A DNA stretch of 50,180 nucleotides from a virus, in IMG/VR virus record IMGVR_UViG_3300036398_002804, positions 1 through 50,180 of that record; one strand, written 5' to 3'. The translations under genes and the position numbers were made by a program. The notes under the pieces are model-generated. The model was not told where the DNA came from. It was given only the letters and a program-made list of their open reading frames with translations, and searched no databases. Numbering within the stretch: the first letter of the stretch is position 1; each line of letters begins with the position of its first letter. Positions 37,874 to 45,360 of this stretch are shown in pieces.

Positions 37874-38032
37874 CTAGGATATAATTCGTGTTAGTGTTGT
37901 AAAGCCAATCCAAAGCCCAATAATTCCTGCGACTCCCGCAAAAACTGGTGGTGCTGGTACTGGCAATTTGAATGCAGCAAACACGATACCGCACCCAAAA
38001 CCTGTTAATACTGAAAGAAATATATCCCTCAT
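37874..38032 (-). CDS. XapX-domain membrane protein, 52 aa
   Basis: VLTGFGCGIVFAAFKLPVPA, PPVFAGVAGIIGLWIGF is the XapX (DUF1427) domain: two membrane helices around KLPVPAPPxxAGVxGIxG. The function of the domain is not known. ATGA overlap with the upstream gene; the stop lies in the ribosome site of the holin-like gene. Confidence 0.8.
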   Translation of the reverse strand: MRDIFLSVLTGFGCGIVFAAFKLPVPAPPVFAGVAGIIGLWIGFTTLTRIIS

Positions 38033-38457
38033 GTATTTTTTATTTCTGATTCATTTGGCAAAAACTTTTTTAGATCCTTGTAGGCAGTAGATATTTTTTT
38101 CATACTATCGTTTAAAGGATCTCCTTCTGTTATAGAACTAAAATTAAGGAAATAGTTAATAGTTGGATCAACCTCTTCAACAAATTTATTTAAACCATTT
38201 TGAACATCCTCAATATATGTAAAAGCCCAATCACGAGAGTCTGATAAAAATTTAATAAAGTTTTCTCTGTGTATATCATTATCAGTTAATTCTTGATTTG
38301 CTTTTATAGATTCAATGTGCTGGCTAAGTTTAAGATTTTCTAAAAATAATTGAGCGGAAGATATACTAAGACTTTTTAACTTAGATAATACTGCTAAGTA
38401 TGATATAGCAAATGAAATAGACAACAATGCAAAAAATATTAATAAACCATTTTGCAT
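38029..38457 (-). CDS. Membrane-anchored coiled-coil protein, 142 aa
   Basis: One membrane helix at 4-25 (GLLIFFALLSISFAISYLAV) followed by charged helices (QLFLENLKLSQHIESIKANQ). Layout resembles spanin-like or lysis-regulator proteins. TAATG-coupled to the endonuclease V gene. Function unknown. Confidence 0.6.
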   Translation of the reverse strand: MQNGLLIFFALLSISFAISYLAVLSKLKSLSISSAQLFLENLKLSQHIESIKANQELTDNDIHRENFIKFLSDSRDWAFTYIEDVQNGLNKFVEEVDPTINYFLNFSSITEGDPLNDSMKKISTAYKDLKKFLPNESEIKNT

Positions 38458-38951
38458 TACGCTACCCCCAATAATCTTTTATCAACATGCGTTGCCCAAT
38501 AGTATAAACATTTATCACAGCAAGGTCTATTATACTCGTTCTTAGTGTCTAAATAAAACTCAGCGTAGTAAATAGGATCTTTACGATATAGGTTAGCCCT
38601 ATGAGTGATATTTACACGGTTTATGTGAGATGGCTTATTCCAGACTGGCTTATTAGTACCCCAAATCTGCCCACAAACGGCCTCTAGAGCCTCTATATTG
38701 GCCTCATTCTTGTCTGTCTTAATACCCCTTACCTTAGCCTCTGTAATCATGGCTTTAGCATAAGTACGTAGTGAATATTCAGAGTTTTTCCACATCAATA
38801 CCGCTGGATGATTACGCCAAGCGCCTGAAGGAGATTGACCAGATAAAACCTTAAGTATCTGATAGGCTTCTAATATTTGTTTATTTAATCTTTTATTGTC
38901 TAATATTTTTGCACATTGGTCATAATCTTTATAAGGTAGAAAGGTTTGCAT
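38457..38951 (-). CDS. Pyrimidine-dimer DNA glycosylase (endonuclease V-like), 164 aa
   Basis: MQTFLPYKDYDQCAKILDNK, RLNKQILEAYQIL, HPAVLMWKNSEYSLRTYAKA, then TEAKVRGIKT are the Pyr_excise/DenV family motifs. It would nick DNA at UV-induced dimers, useful for a phage in sunlit water. The C terminus has a CCDKC cluster as in several actinobacterial members. TAATG with the next gene. Confidence 0.8.
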   Translation of the reverse strand: MQTFLPYKDYDQCAKILDNKRLNKQILEAYQILKVLSGQSPSGAWRNHPAVLMWKNSEYSLRTYAKAMITEAKVRGIKTDKNEANIEALEAVCGQIWGTNKPVWNKPSHINRVNITHRANLYRKDPIYYAEFYLDTKNEYNRPCCDKCLYYWATHVDKRLLGVA

Positions 38952-39181
38952 TATTTGATAGCCTCTCTAGTAATCATAACTATTGCTCCATTATCTTCTA
39001 AAGCCTTTTTTACTCTTACCATATATTCTATCGCTTGTCGCTTATCTGTGTCAAATAAACGCATAAACATAGCCTCATTGGCCTTAACTGTAATAAAATA
39101 TTCGTTGTCTATAATGTCTACCTTAAAATTTTTAGGGGATGGTATTGAATGAAAAGCCATTTTCATTTTATCTGTATACAT
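38951..39181 (-). CDS. Unknown phage protein, 76 aa
   Basis: Start at 39181 by TAATG overlap with the whiB stop. FHSIPSPKNFKVDIIDNEYF, ITVKANEAMFMRLFDTDKRQ, then a helix. A small alpha-beta protein between whiB and the UV endonuclease. Not recognised. Confidence 0.65.
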   Translation of the reverse strand: MYTDKMKMAFHSIPSPKNFKVDIIDNEYFITVKANEAMFMRLFDTDKRQAIEYMVRVKKALEDNGAIVMITREAIK

Positions 39182-39465
39182 TATTTTTCCATTGTTAATG
39201 ACTGCCAAGTAACTGACCAGTCTTGTTTAGTTTTGTGGTTGTTAAACTCTCTTGACACTTCTCCATTTTCTAAGTATACACCGCCCCAAACTCCCCACTC
39301 TTTTCCAGATATGCCTACAGCAAAACAAGTTTTGGCTACTGGACACATTTGGCACATAGAGTCAACTACTCCTCTACTATCAGGACTGTCTTCATATTTA
39401 TCAAAATAAATATTAGTTTCAAGTCCTAAACAAATAGCGTTATCTTTCCATAAATGCTGTTTCAT
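39181..39465 (-). CDS. whiB: WhiB-family transcription regulator, 94 aa
   Basis: Start at 39465 (an ATG 33 bases further up lies inside the preceding gene). Cysteines at C12, C38, C41, C47 (AIC, CQMCPVAKTC) bind a [4Fe-4S] cluster and GVWGG at 58-62 is the family turn. The typical acidic-aromatic spacing is present. WhiB proteins occur only in Actinobacteria and their phages, and act with the housekeeping sigma factor; this one is a candidate regulator of host or phage promoters. Strong marker for the host group. Confidence 0.92.
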   Translation of the reverse strand: MKQHLWKDNAICLGLETNIYFDKYEDSPDSRGVVDSMCQMCPVAKTCFAVGISGKEWGVWGGVYLENGEVSREFNNHKTKQDWSVTWQSLTMEK

Positions 39466-39467
39466 TT

Positions 39468-39677
39468 TTAATCTCGATACTTGTTTGGAATATCCCAACC
39501 ATTGCGACTAGGTGAATAAATTTTATGAACATACCATTTATCTTTTACCCTAATGCCTTTTGGGGATGTTTTTGCAATGTCTGATTCTTTTAAATCAATA
39601 ACATCCCATCCATTCCAAAGTAAATTATTATTTTTGGAAACAATTTTTTCCATAGTATTCAAACTTCTAATAAACAT
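39468..39677 (-). CDS. Conserved actinophage protein, 69 aa
   Basis: AGGGGGT before ATG. NNLLWNGWDVIDLKE, SPKGIRVKDKWYVHKIYSPS, RNGWDIPNKYRD is a known actinophage motif (LLWDGWDVV ... NGWDIPNK). Function unknown; often next to regulators. It lies just upstream of whiB. Confidence 0.75.
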   Translation of the reverse strand: MFIRSLNTMEKIVSKNNNLLWNGWDVIDLKESDIAKTSPKGIRVKDKWYVHKIYSPSRNGWDIPNKYRD

Positions 39678-39686
39678 AAATACCCC

Positions 39687-40037
39687 CTAGTATTTAAATA
39701 TACCAATTTCTACATTTTGTAGTTGTGCTTCTGAAACTAACTTAGACATGCTTTCGTTTGGCTTGCTTAAAAATGCAAAATAATTTATTTGTTTTAAATT
39801 TTCTTTTAACCAAAGTGGAGCAACCTTATAGAATTTTATTTTTTTTCCTCTTGCTTTCATTCCTTTTTCTGATACATTAGAAAATTCTGAAACAAAAGAA
39901 TTTACTCTTGTAGGACCAGCAGAATAAATAATAAACTCTTTATCCTCTTGGCTCATATTTGACATAGCAACACCCATGGAGCGAATAAAAACTCCATAGT
40001 CATTGAACTCATTAGTTCCCTGAACTGCCACGATCAT
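39687..40037 (-). CDS. Rossmann/SLOG-like phage protein, 116 aa
   Basis: Start at 40037 preferred over 40049 because GGATGGGA lies 6-7 bases upstream. MIVAVQGTNEFNDYGVFIRS opens a nucleotide-binding-like fold; DKEFIIYSAGPTRVNSFVSE, then GKKIKFYKVAPLWL follow. Similar to SLOG-type proteins of phages, but not certain. Overlaps the upstream gene. Confidence 0.55.
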   Translation of the reverse strand: MIVAVQGTNEFNDYGVFIRSMGVAMSNMSQEDKEFIIYSAGPTRVNSFVSEFSNVSEKGMKARGKKIKFYKVAPLWLKENLKQINYFAFLSKPNESMSKLVSEAQLQNVEIGIFKY

Positions 40038-40425
40038 TTCTTTTCCCATCCTTTAAACTATCTAGTATAAACAACATCTTATCTAAATCTACTTTTGACA
40101 AATTATCTATGTCTACTGGCTTTGTAGTGCTTTTTTGTACCTCACCATTAATAGCCTCTGCAACATAAAATTTATTGTTAGATACCCAGTAAGCCTGATT
40201 ACCTAAAACAATAACTCTAATCATACCTTTTTGTCTATGCTTTGTCAACTGCGTAGAGTTATCATTACTTGCTAAAGAAATTGAAAAAAAATGTTTTAAC
40301 AATTTATGCACATCGCTTTGGCGAGACAAGGTTATTAAAGTTTTCTTTTTTTCAGTCTTTTTTGTTCTATTAATTATAACCCAAAAAACGCCTAATGTCA
40401 AGAATATTCCTATTAATTCTTGCAT
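40012..40425 (-). CDS. Membrane-anchored phage protein, 137 aa
   Basis: An N-terminal helix (ELIGIFLTLGVFWVI) anchors a soluble domain with LTKHRQKGMIRVIVLGNQAY and WVSNNKFYVAEAINGEV. Similar small anchored proteins occur in actinophages. Function unknown. Confidence 0.6.
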   Translation of the reverse strand: MQELIGIFLTLGVFWVIINRTKKTEKKKTLITLSRQSDVHKLLKHFFSISLASNDNSTQLTKHRQKGMIRVIVLGNQAYWVSNNKFYVAEAINGEVQKSTTKPVDIDNLSKVDLDKMLFILDSLKDGKRNDRGSSGN

Positions 40426-40437
40426 TATCGTAATATT

Positions 40438-40611
40438 TTATTTTTTACCTAAAGCAGAATCACTGCTTTCTTGTAATTCTACAGTGTCTTGAAGCGCAGT
40501 AATCCTATTTAACTTTATCTGCAACTGCAACAAATTAAATTCAAGATCTGCGCTTTTTTGTTTATAAAAAATAACTAACTGTTTTATTTCTTCTAGGCTT
40601 AAATCCTCCAC
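40438..40611 (-). CDS. Coiled-coil small protein, 57 aa
   Basis: GTG start with GGGG 5 bases upstream. LSLEEIKQLVIFYKQKSADL then EFNLLQLQIKLNRITALQD is a heptad-rich coiled coil. The stop lies 12 bases before the next ATG. Familiar from related phages; function unknown. Confidence 0.6.
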   Translation of the reverse strand: MEDLSLEEIKQLVIFYKQKSADLEFNLLQLQIKLNRITALQDTVELQESSDSALGKK

Positions 40612-40613
40612 TT

Positions 40614-40985
40614 TTACCCCTTTTTAAAACTAAATGGACTTCCGTTCCAAACCTTTTCAACTTGTTTCTTTTCTCTTTCTGTAATGGCACGGCTCCAAGC
40701 AAATCCTGCATCTCCACCCCAGGCATCCCACATAATTCTTCCATTAGATGGAAACTCTGGACCATCATAAAAACCTTTTCCTTTTTTATCTACTTCATGA
40801 CGGGAAAAAAATGAAAACATACGTTTAACAGTACTTAAAGACATTGATCTACCAGCAACTATATCTGTTGCTCTACCCCAACCAACAGGAGTTCCAGCAC
40901 CAGTTGCTTTACCATCTTCTTTCCACTTTAAAGCACGACGAGCAGCAGCCTTCATACCAGCATTAGGAGTGTATGTATCAGCCAT
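40614..40985 (-). CDS. Conserved phage protein, 123 aa
   Basis: GMKAAARRALKWKEDGKATG, WGRATDIVAGRSMSLSTVKR, MFSFFSRHEVDKKGKGFYDG, FPSNGRIMWDAWGGDAG. This domain is widespread in phages, mostly near capsid or portal genes, where it is sometimes fused to them. Molecular role unknown. Its start overlaps the upstream membrane peptide. Confidence 0.75.
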   Translation of the reverse strand: MADTYTPNAGMKAAARRALKWKEDGKATGAGTPVGWGRATDIVAGRSMSLSTVKRMFSFFSRHEVDKKGKGFYDGPEFPSNGRIMWDAWGGDAGFAWSRAITEREKKQVEKVWNGSPFSFKKG

Positions 40986-41085
40986 TTTTCTTTACCCTTT
41001 TTGTTTCATAAGATTTACCCCAAAAAAATGATCCGATCATTAACAAACCTATTGCTAATGAATGCAAGAAATAAAATGTACTCAT
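40978..41085 (-). CDS. Membrane microprotein, 35 aa
   Basis: STFYFLHSLAIGLLMIGSFF is one membrane helix with a basic tail KSYETKRVKKNG. ATGA overlap with the upstream lysine-rich gene and 8 bases with the next, so the frame fits the operon. Confidence 0.6.
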   Translation of the reverse strand: MSTFYFLHSLAIGLLMIGSFFWGKSYETKRVKKNG

Positions 41086-41186
41086 TTTGACTTCTTTTTT
41101 TCTTGTTTAGCAACACGTTTTTCTTTAAGAGTCATTTTTGGCTCTTTCTTTTTATTAGCATTTCCTTTTTGTTCTTTATTTGCCAT
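41082..41186 (-). CDS. Lysine-rich microprotein, 34 aa
   Basis: MANKEQKGNANKKKEPKMTL then KEKRVAKQEKKKSK: almost half lysine. Start overlaps the end of the gene before and stop overlaps the next ATG. Probably binds nucleic acid or acidic partners (inference). Confidence 0.6.
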   Translation of the reverse strand: MANKEQKGNANKKKEPKMTLKEKRVAKQEKKKSK

Positions 41187-41334
41187 GAGTTACCCCTACC
41201 TTTGTTTTTGTGTACGGACCAAGATCGGCCTTTACAGTACCGTCTTTTCTTAAACGAACAATTCTGCCATTCTTAATTTGTAAAGAATTAAAAGCGCTGT
41301 TTTTAAAATAAGAACCTGAAGATCTATTAGCCAT
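41176..41334 (-). CDS. Small basic protein, 52 aa
   Basis: TAATG-coupled to the large upstream gene. NRSSGSYFKNSAFNSLQIKN, GRIVRLRKDGTVKADLGPYT: a beta-rich basic protein, possibly a virion cement or DNA-associated protein (inference). No family. Confidence 0.6.
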   Translation of the reverse strand: MANRSSGSYFKNSAFNSLQIKNGRIVRLRKDGTVKADLGPYTKTKVGVTHGK

Positions 41335-42284
41335 TATTTTTCAAACCTTAGAGGATTAAAAGATCCATCCCAAATACTTTTTGTTGTAGATTGTGACTCT
41401 GATTTGTATGTGCCACCACGACGCTTGTATTCTTGAACTACCCAAGAATTAGCAACCGCAGATGGATAAACATCAAATTTATCTTTTGCTGCCTGTACTA
41501 CTCTTGCATATAACTTTGGATTAGATGGTGTTGATCCACCTCTACGAGGCTTAATAAACTCGCCATAGTTTGGTTCTTTTGCTTTTTCCATTTCATCATC
41601 CATATCATATGTCTTTCCAACTGGAACACAGTTAGGAACCATTCGCCCACCTTTATCTTTCATGCCACGTTGTTCATATCCAACCCAGCATTTTTTTTCC
41701 ATATTATCCCATTTATCTTCTTCTTCATTATCTGAAGAATATGATTTGCTAATTTTTTCATTTAATTTTTCAACTTGAACATTATACATTTCTATTAAAG
41801 TTTTAGGATCTGCTGTCAATGGGATTCCAGATCCGTTAGAGCCCATTTCAACTACAAGATCTACTGATACAGATAGTGATTCAATTTTAATAACTTGAGA
41901 CATACGGTGGTAAGAGACATATGGCTTTTCTTTCCATCCGCCATCTTCTTCTTTATATTTGCGAACAATAACTGGCTTATCGTCTTCCATATATTCCATG
42001 GAATATTCTGATCCTGGTAATCCAAGTAATCCTGCGTTAGTCATTACGTACTCAACACGACCAACCATCATTTCATCATCTTCACCCATATATGTTACGA
42101 AGTCGCCCTCTTTAATTTCATTCATACTTTTCCCTATATTCCCTTCGGAACGATTGATTGCATAAATTTGTGCTGCTGCTTCACTACGAGTTTTATGGCA
42201 ACCCATAACCTCATTTGTACCTTCTTTTAAAGCAGGGTAGCCTGAACAACCGAATGACCCTTTAGCACCTATACGATATGGCAT
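41334..42284 (-). CDS. Phage protein with DUF5872-like C terminus, 316 aa
   Basis: Leaderless: TGA-TATAAT (42296-42291) lies 6 bases before ATG. N terminus CSGYPALKEGTNEVMGCHKT then RSEAAAQIYAINRSE; middle KSMNEIKEGDFVTYMGEDDE; C terminus KLYARVVQAAKDKFDVYPSA followed by VANSWVVQEYKRRGGTYK. The end matches a short domain found in many phage structural or protease-linked proteins. KKCWVGYEQRGMKDKGGRMV is a further family mark. It opens a four-gene coupled set. Confidence 0.7.
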   Translation of the reverse strand: MPYRIGAKGSFGCSGYPALKEGTNEVMGCHKTRSEAAAQIYAINRSEGNIGKSMNEIKEGDFVTYMGEDDEMMVGRVEYVMTNAGLLGLPGSEYSMEYMEDDKPVIVRKYKEEDGGWKEKPYVSYHRMSQVIKIESLSVSVDLVVEMGSNGSGIPLTADPKTLIEMYNVQVEKLNEKISKSYSSDNEEEDKWDNMEKKCWVGYEQRGMKDKGGRMVPNCVPVGKTYDMDDEMEKAKEPNYGEFIKPRRGGSTPSNPKLYARVVQAAKDKFDVYPSAVANSWVVQEYKRRGGTYKSESQSTTKSIWDGSFNPLRFEK

Positions 42285-42296
42285 ATTAGTATTATA

Positions 42297-42632
42297 TCAG
42301 GTTTTAGGGTGCAAGAGTCGTATAATTTCAAAAAGATTCCACCTATCTTTTTTAGATAAAGCCTCTACTGCTACCTTATCAAACGCTTTTTCAGACAAAG
42401 TAATAATTGGTTCTTCAGCAAAAAAATCTATTTCTAAAAATCTTTTTTCCCATAATTTCATAACACAAGAATTAACGTCTGTTATATGCTCATCGTATAG
42501 ATCTGGCATAAGATTTTTAATTTTAGGAGTAAAAGAATATAAAAGTTCTCCAGTTTCTTGATCAATTCCCACAGTTTCTAATCCGCCATTAAGAATAAGT
42601 TTTTCAATCATTTCTTCTTCTTCATTACTCAT
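42297..42632 (-). CDS. Conserved phage protein, 111 aa
   Basis: EEEEMIEKLILNGGLETVGI, DQETGELLYSFTPKIKNLMP, DLYDEHITDVNSCVMKLWEK: a common actinophage virion-associated protein of unknown function. Its start overlaps the thioredoxin stop by 8 bases. Confidence 0.75.
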   Translation of the reverse strand: MSNEEEEMIEKLILNGGLETVGIDQETGELLYSFTPKIKNLMPDLYDEHITDVNSCVMKLWEKRFLEIDFFAEEPIITLSEKAFDKVAVEALSKKDRWNLFEIIRLLHPKT

Positions 42633-42882
42633 TTTTAATAAACTCCAACAATGACTTTTTAGTTTGTAATCCAGTTATTCTATTAATTTCTTTGCCATCT
42701 GTAAGTAAAATAAATGTTGGTATAGAACGAATTTCAAAAGTTTTAGCCATTTCGTTTTCTATATCTACGTCAATTATTTGAAAAATACCAGGGAAGGACT
42801 CTCTGTTTAAATCTTCAACAATTGGTTTTACTTTTTTACAAGGCTGACACCAATCTGCCGTAAAGTAAAGTATTGACTTCAT
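42625..42882 (-). CDS. Thioredoxin, 85 aa
   Basis: FTADWCQPCKKVKPIVEDL has the WCxPC redox centre (residues 11-15) with an unusual CQPC, and RSIPTFILLTDGKE supplies the cis-Pro loop. Shorter than the usual 105 residues, as in many phages. It could reduce a phage ribonucleotide reductase or help virion protein folding. Overlaps the nuclease gene by 4 bases. Confidence 0.85.
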   Translation of the reverse strand: MKSILYFTADWCQPCKKVKPIVEDLNRESFPGIFQIIDVDIENEMAKTFEIRSIPTFILLTDGKEINRITGLQTKKSLLEFIKNE

Positions 42883-43286
42883 TTGCCAGACTTTAATCTA
42901 GCCTTTTTTAGTGCTTCAAAATCTTTTACTTTGGTATCTCCCATGTATCCCCAGGCATAGCCATCATTAATCATCTTATCGTTTAACGATTCTGTGTCGC
43001 CATTTATGTATATCCAACCAAGGATACGACCAAACTTTTCAGTTGAGTTTATTTTTTCAGTTTTAATAACAACAGACTTAGCATCTTTAAGATACTTTTT
43101 TAAATATTCTTTAGATTCAAGACCTAAAACTTTTTCAGCCTTATCTTTTGTGCGAGACTCTGGAGTATCAATACCAGCCAAACGCACACGAGATGCAAAC
43201 AAGATGTCAAACCCTAAATCAATAATAACGTCGATAGTGTCTCCATCAACAACATTGTTTACTTCTTTTACAAAATACTGATACAT
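42879..43286 (-). CDS. Thermonuclease-like (SNase) protein, 135 aa
   Basis: NNVVDGDTIDVIIDLGF, SRVRLAGIDTPESRTK, and KFGRILGWIYI include the catalytic Arg, Asp, Glu set (RxRLxGIDTPE, E downstream and Arg in GRxLG). TAATG with the upstream gene. Likely breaks host DNA or RNA. Confidence 0.85.
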   Translation of the reverse strand: MYQYFVKEVNNVVDGDTIDVIIDLGFDILFASRVRLAGIDTPESRTKDKAEKVLGLESKEYLKKYLKDAKSVVIKTEKINSTEKFGRILGWIYINGDTESLNDKMINDGYAWGYMGDTKVKDFEALKKARLKSGK

Positions 43287-43543
43287 TACACTGCCCCAAT
43301 CGCTCTATTTTCAACTAACTTTTCACGCTCATCAATAACCTCTAACATAAAAGACATCATCTTTGCATATGATTCAGGATTATTCATTATCTTATCGTAG
43401 TGATGACTACAAAACATTAACTCTCCAGAGGCCCCTTTAACTTTAACAAGTGCTTGCGCTTGGCATTTATCACAACGATCCTTTGCATCTAAAAACCATT
43501 GTTTTGGCTTTATGCTTGGATGATCTTTTAATATGTTTGTCAT
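43286..43543 (-). CDS. DUF7455-like zinc protein, 85 aa
   Basis: DRCDKCQAQALVKVKGASGE then LMFCSHHYDKI is the DUF7455 signature (DRCDxCgAqAxvxv ... FCxHH) of Actinobacteria and their phages. CxxC and CxHH bind zinc. Leaderless promoter: TATAAT 43555-43550, 6 bases from ATG. Confidence 0.8.
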   Translation of the reverse strand: MTNILKDHPSIKPKQWFLDAKDRCDKCQAQALVKVKGASGELMFCSHHYDKIMNNPESYAKMMSFMLEVIDEREKLVENRAIGAV

Positions 43544-43558
43544 AGTACTATTATATCC

Positions 43559-43732
43559 CTACTTTCTATTGTCTGTTGAATAAAATCCACTACCGTTGAA
43601 AATTGCAGCAGGAGCGCTCCAAAGTCTTTGCATAGATTGATTACAGCATACTGGATATCTTTCTTCATCAAATTTTTTTTCAAACTCAATTTGTGAAGAA
43701 CAAATAGAGCATTTATAATCATATCTTGGCAT
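43559..43732 (-). CDS. FmdB-family zinc-ribbon protein, 57 aa
   Basis: MPRYDYKCSICSSQIEFEKK, PVCCNQSMQRLWSAPAAIFN, GSGFYSTD is the full FmdB pattern (CxxC, C, then SAPAxxFxGSGFYxTD). The second knuckle reads PVCCN instead of CPxC, so one ligand is shifted. GGAG precedes ATG. Putative small regulator. Confidence 0.8.
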   Translation of the reverse strand: MPRYDYKCSICSSQIEFEKKFDEERYPVCCNQSMQRLWSAPAAIFNGSGFYSTDNRK

Positions 43733-43847
43733 AAACTCTCCTATAGGTTATATCTAAGTATATCAAAAGATGAGCAGTTTTGCAACTTGCTCAGGTTGTT
43801 TATCTACCGATAAGACTAATAAAAATGTCGAATTACATTAGATAAAA

Positions 43848-44264
43848 TTATTTGATCTTAATGACCTTTGGTTTTTTTTCTTCAGGAACAATGCGAACAA
43901 TGCTAACTGTAAGCATACCGTCCTTTAAGTCAGCACTAGAGACTTCCATGTATTCACCAAGAGCAAATGTGCGGGTAAATTTACGACCAGCAATTCCTTT
44001 GTGAACAACTTCAGCATCTGTAACCTCAACAATTTCACCTTTAATAATTAAGGTTCCATCATCTACTGATACATTGATGTTTTCTTTTGAAAATCCAGCA
44101 ACTGCAACAGATAGTCTATATGTATCTTCATCTAGTTTAAGAAGATCATATGGAGGATATGATTGTGAATTTACTTTATGTGCTGTATTTAAACGACCCA
44201 ACTCTCTGTTGAATCCAATAAAAAAAGGATCATTGAAAAGATCCATAGCGAACTGTGTTACCAT
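43848..44264 (-). CDS. Hsp20 small heat-shock protein, 138 aa
   Basis: The alpha-crystallin core spans about 35-130: YPPYDLLKLDEDTYRLSVAV, AGFSKENINVSVDDGTLIIK, GEI, KFTRTFALGEYMEVSSADLK and GMLTVSIVRIVPEEKKPKVI. N-terminal FFIGFNRELGRLN is typical of IbpA type. It holds unfolding proteins, perhaps virion parts. AAAGGGG precedes ATG and a strong promoter lies at 44322-44350. 43740-43847 shows no gene. Confidence 0.9.
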   Translation of the reverse strand: MVTQFAMDLFNDPFFIGFNRELGRLNTAHKVNSQSYPPYDLLKLDEDTYRLSVAVAGFSKENINVSVDDGTLIIKGEIVEVTDAEVVHKGIAGRKFTRTFALGEYMEVSSADLKDGMLTVSIVRIVPEEKKPKVIKIK

Positions 44265-44321
44265 TTTATTCCCCTTTCAAGCGAATAAGTTAATGTATCC
44301 CCATTTGGCAGATACGATATT

Positions 44322-44350
44322 ATTATATCAGATTAATAAAATATAGTAAA
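44322..44350 (-). promoter_or_regulatory. Hsp20 promoter TTTACT-17-TATAAT
   Basis: Minus strand: TTTACT (44350-44345), 17 bases, TGA-TATAAT (44327-44322). A leader of about 50 bases precedes the gene, in contrast with the leaderless promoters elsewhere. Confidence 0.7.
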
Positions 44351-44354
44351 GTTA

Positions 44355-45158
44355 TTATATTTTTTGCAAAATATTATTAAAAAAAGGATTAATTGGAGAT
44401 TTATTTCCTGCAATTAATTTTTCTATTTCACCACATATTACTGCATATTCCTCATTAAAAACTTCCATAGTTCTTCCTTCACCCATACGTGCAGGCTTTC
44501 CTTCTAATATTAATGTCTCTTTAAGGGTTTTTTCTATATCATAATTTAGCGTTGTACATGTAAAATGTTTTACAACATATCCATCTTTATCTACTAAATA
44601 TTTTTCATAGTTTCCGCCCATCTTGGCGCCCATATAAAATCCTTTATTTAGCCAAGGAGATAAGTAACCACCTTCTGGAATTTCTTCTTTAATAGTATCT
44701 TTTATTTTACATAATAACATCATTTGATTTGAAATTTCTTTATATAGTTCGTGAGGCTCTCCATGTGGTTGTCCTAAACCGTTTACGTTTTCATTTTCTT
44801 TGTATTCGCTTAATTGATTTACAAGTTTATTAGGATTTGATGAAACCATTTCTGAAAATTTAAATGTAGTTCCGTAAACTTCTTCTCCATATTTTTTTGA
44901 GTCTGCACCACAAGTAATTCCTTGTGACCATTTTCCTTTAGTAACTCCTGGCCCACAGTAATCATTTGTTGGAACAGCAATTACTTCAAAACCTTGATCT
45001 TGATATTTTTCTTGTAGCCACTGCAATACTTCCATCTGATTAGCATTTCCGCAACCAACGGTTGTGTTGACAACAAGAGTTACCTTGTTTTTGTACTGTT
45101 CTAAATGGTTTGGTGTGCCCTCTGCAGAATTTAATGGTATTTCGTATAAAGATTTCAT
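44355..45158 (-). CDS. Extended glutathione-peroxidase-like protein, 267 aa
   Basis: Start at 45158: TGA-TATAAT (45171-45166) lies 7 bases upstream (leaderless). LYEIPLNSAEGTPNHLEQYK, VTLVVNTTVGCGNANQMEVL gives the peroxidatic Cys in the family position, followed by GFEVIAVPTNDYCGPG (Q and N of the active site are partly changed). YLVDKDGYVVKHF near the end is the family's C-terminal strand. About 100 residues longer than usual, with an insert near 90-170. It would reduce peroxides, possibly with thioredoxin at 42625. Confidence 0.8.
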   Translation of the reverse strand: MKSLYEIPLNSAEGTPNHLEQYKNKVTLVVNTTVGCGNANQMEVLQWLQEKYQDQGFEVIAVPTNDYCGPGVTKGKWSQGITCGADSKKYGEEVYGTTFKFSEMVSSNPNKLVNQLSEYKENENVNGLGQPHGEPHELYKEISNQMMLLCKIKDTIKEEIPEGGYLSPWLNKGFYMGAKMGGNYEKYLVDKDGYVVKHFTCTTLNYDIEKTLKETLILEGKPARMGEGRTMEVFNEEYAVICGEIEKLIAGNKSPINPFFNNILQKI

Positions 45159-45194
45159 GTAATTAATTATATCATGTTTTAATATTAATTTTAG

Positions 45195-45266
45195 TACCCC
45201 CAAGGGGAATTGAACCCCTGTTACCACCGTGAAAGGGTGATGTCCTAACCACTAGACGATGAGGGC
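45195..45266 (-). tRNA. tRNA-Glu (TTC)
   Basis: Read on the minus strand: acceptor GCCCTCA with TGGGGGT (two G-U pairs), D arm GTCTAGTGGTTAGGAC, anticodon loop CTTTCAC carrying TTC, T arm AGGGG-TTCAATT-CCCCT. No CCA encoded. Separated by 4 bases from the next tRNA. Confidence 0.92.
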
Positions 45267-45270
45267 TTAG

Positions 45271-45341
45271 AGCGGATAGCGGGAATCGGACCCGCACATT
45301 AACCTTGGCAAGGTTACGCACTACCACTATGCAATATCCGC
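45271..45341 (-). tRNA. tRNA-Gly (GCC)
   Basis: Perfect acceptor GCGGATA and TATCCGC, D arm GCATAGTGGTAGTGC, anticodon loop TTGCCAA with GCC, T arm GCGGG-TCCGATT-CCCGC. Pairs with tRNA-Glu as a two-gene cluster. Confidence 0.93.
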
Positions 45342-45360
45342 AATTATGTTATTAACATAA

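Noticed and set aside
40438-40611. Gene here as an Rz-like spanin
   Set aside because: It is a coiled coil but has neither membrane helix nor signal; kept only as an unknown coiled-coil protein.
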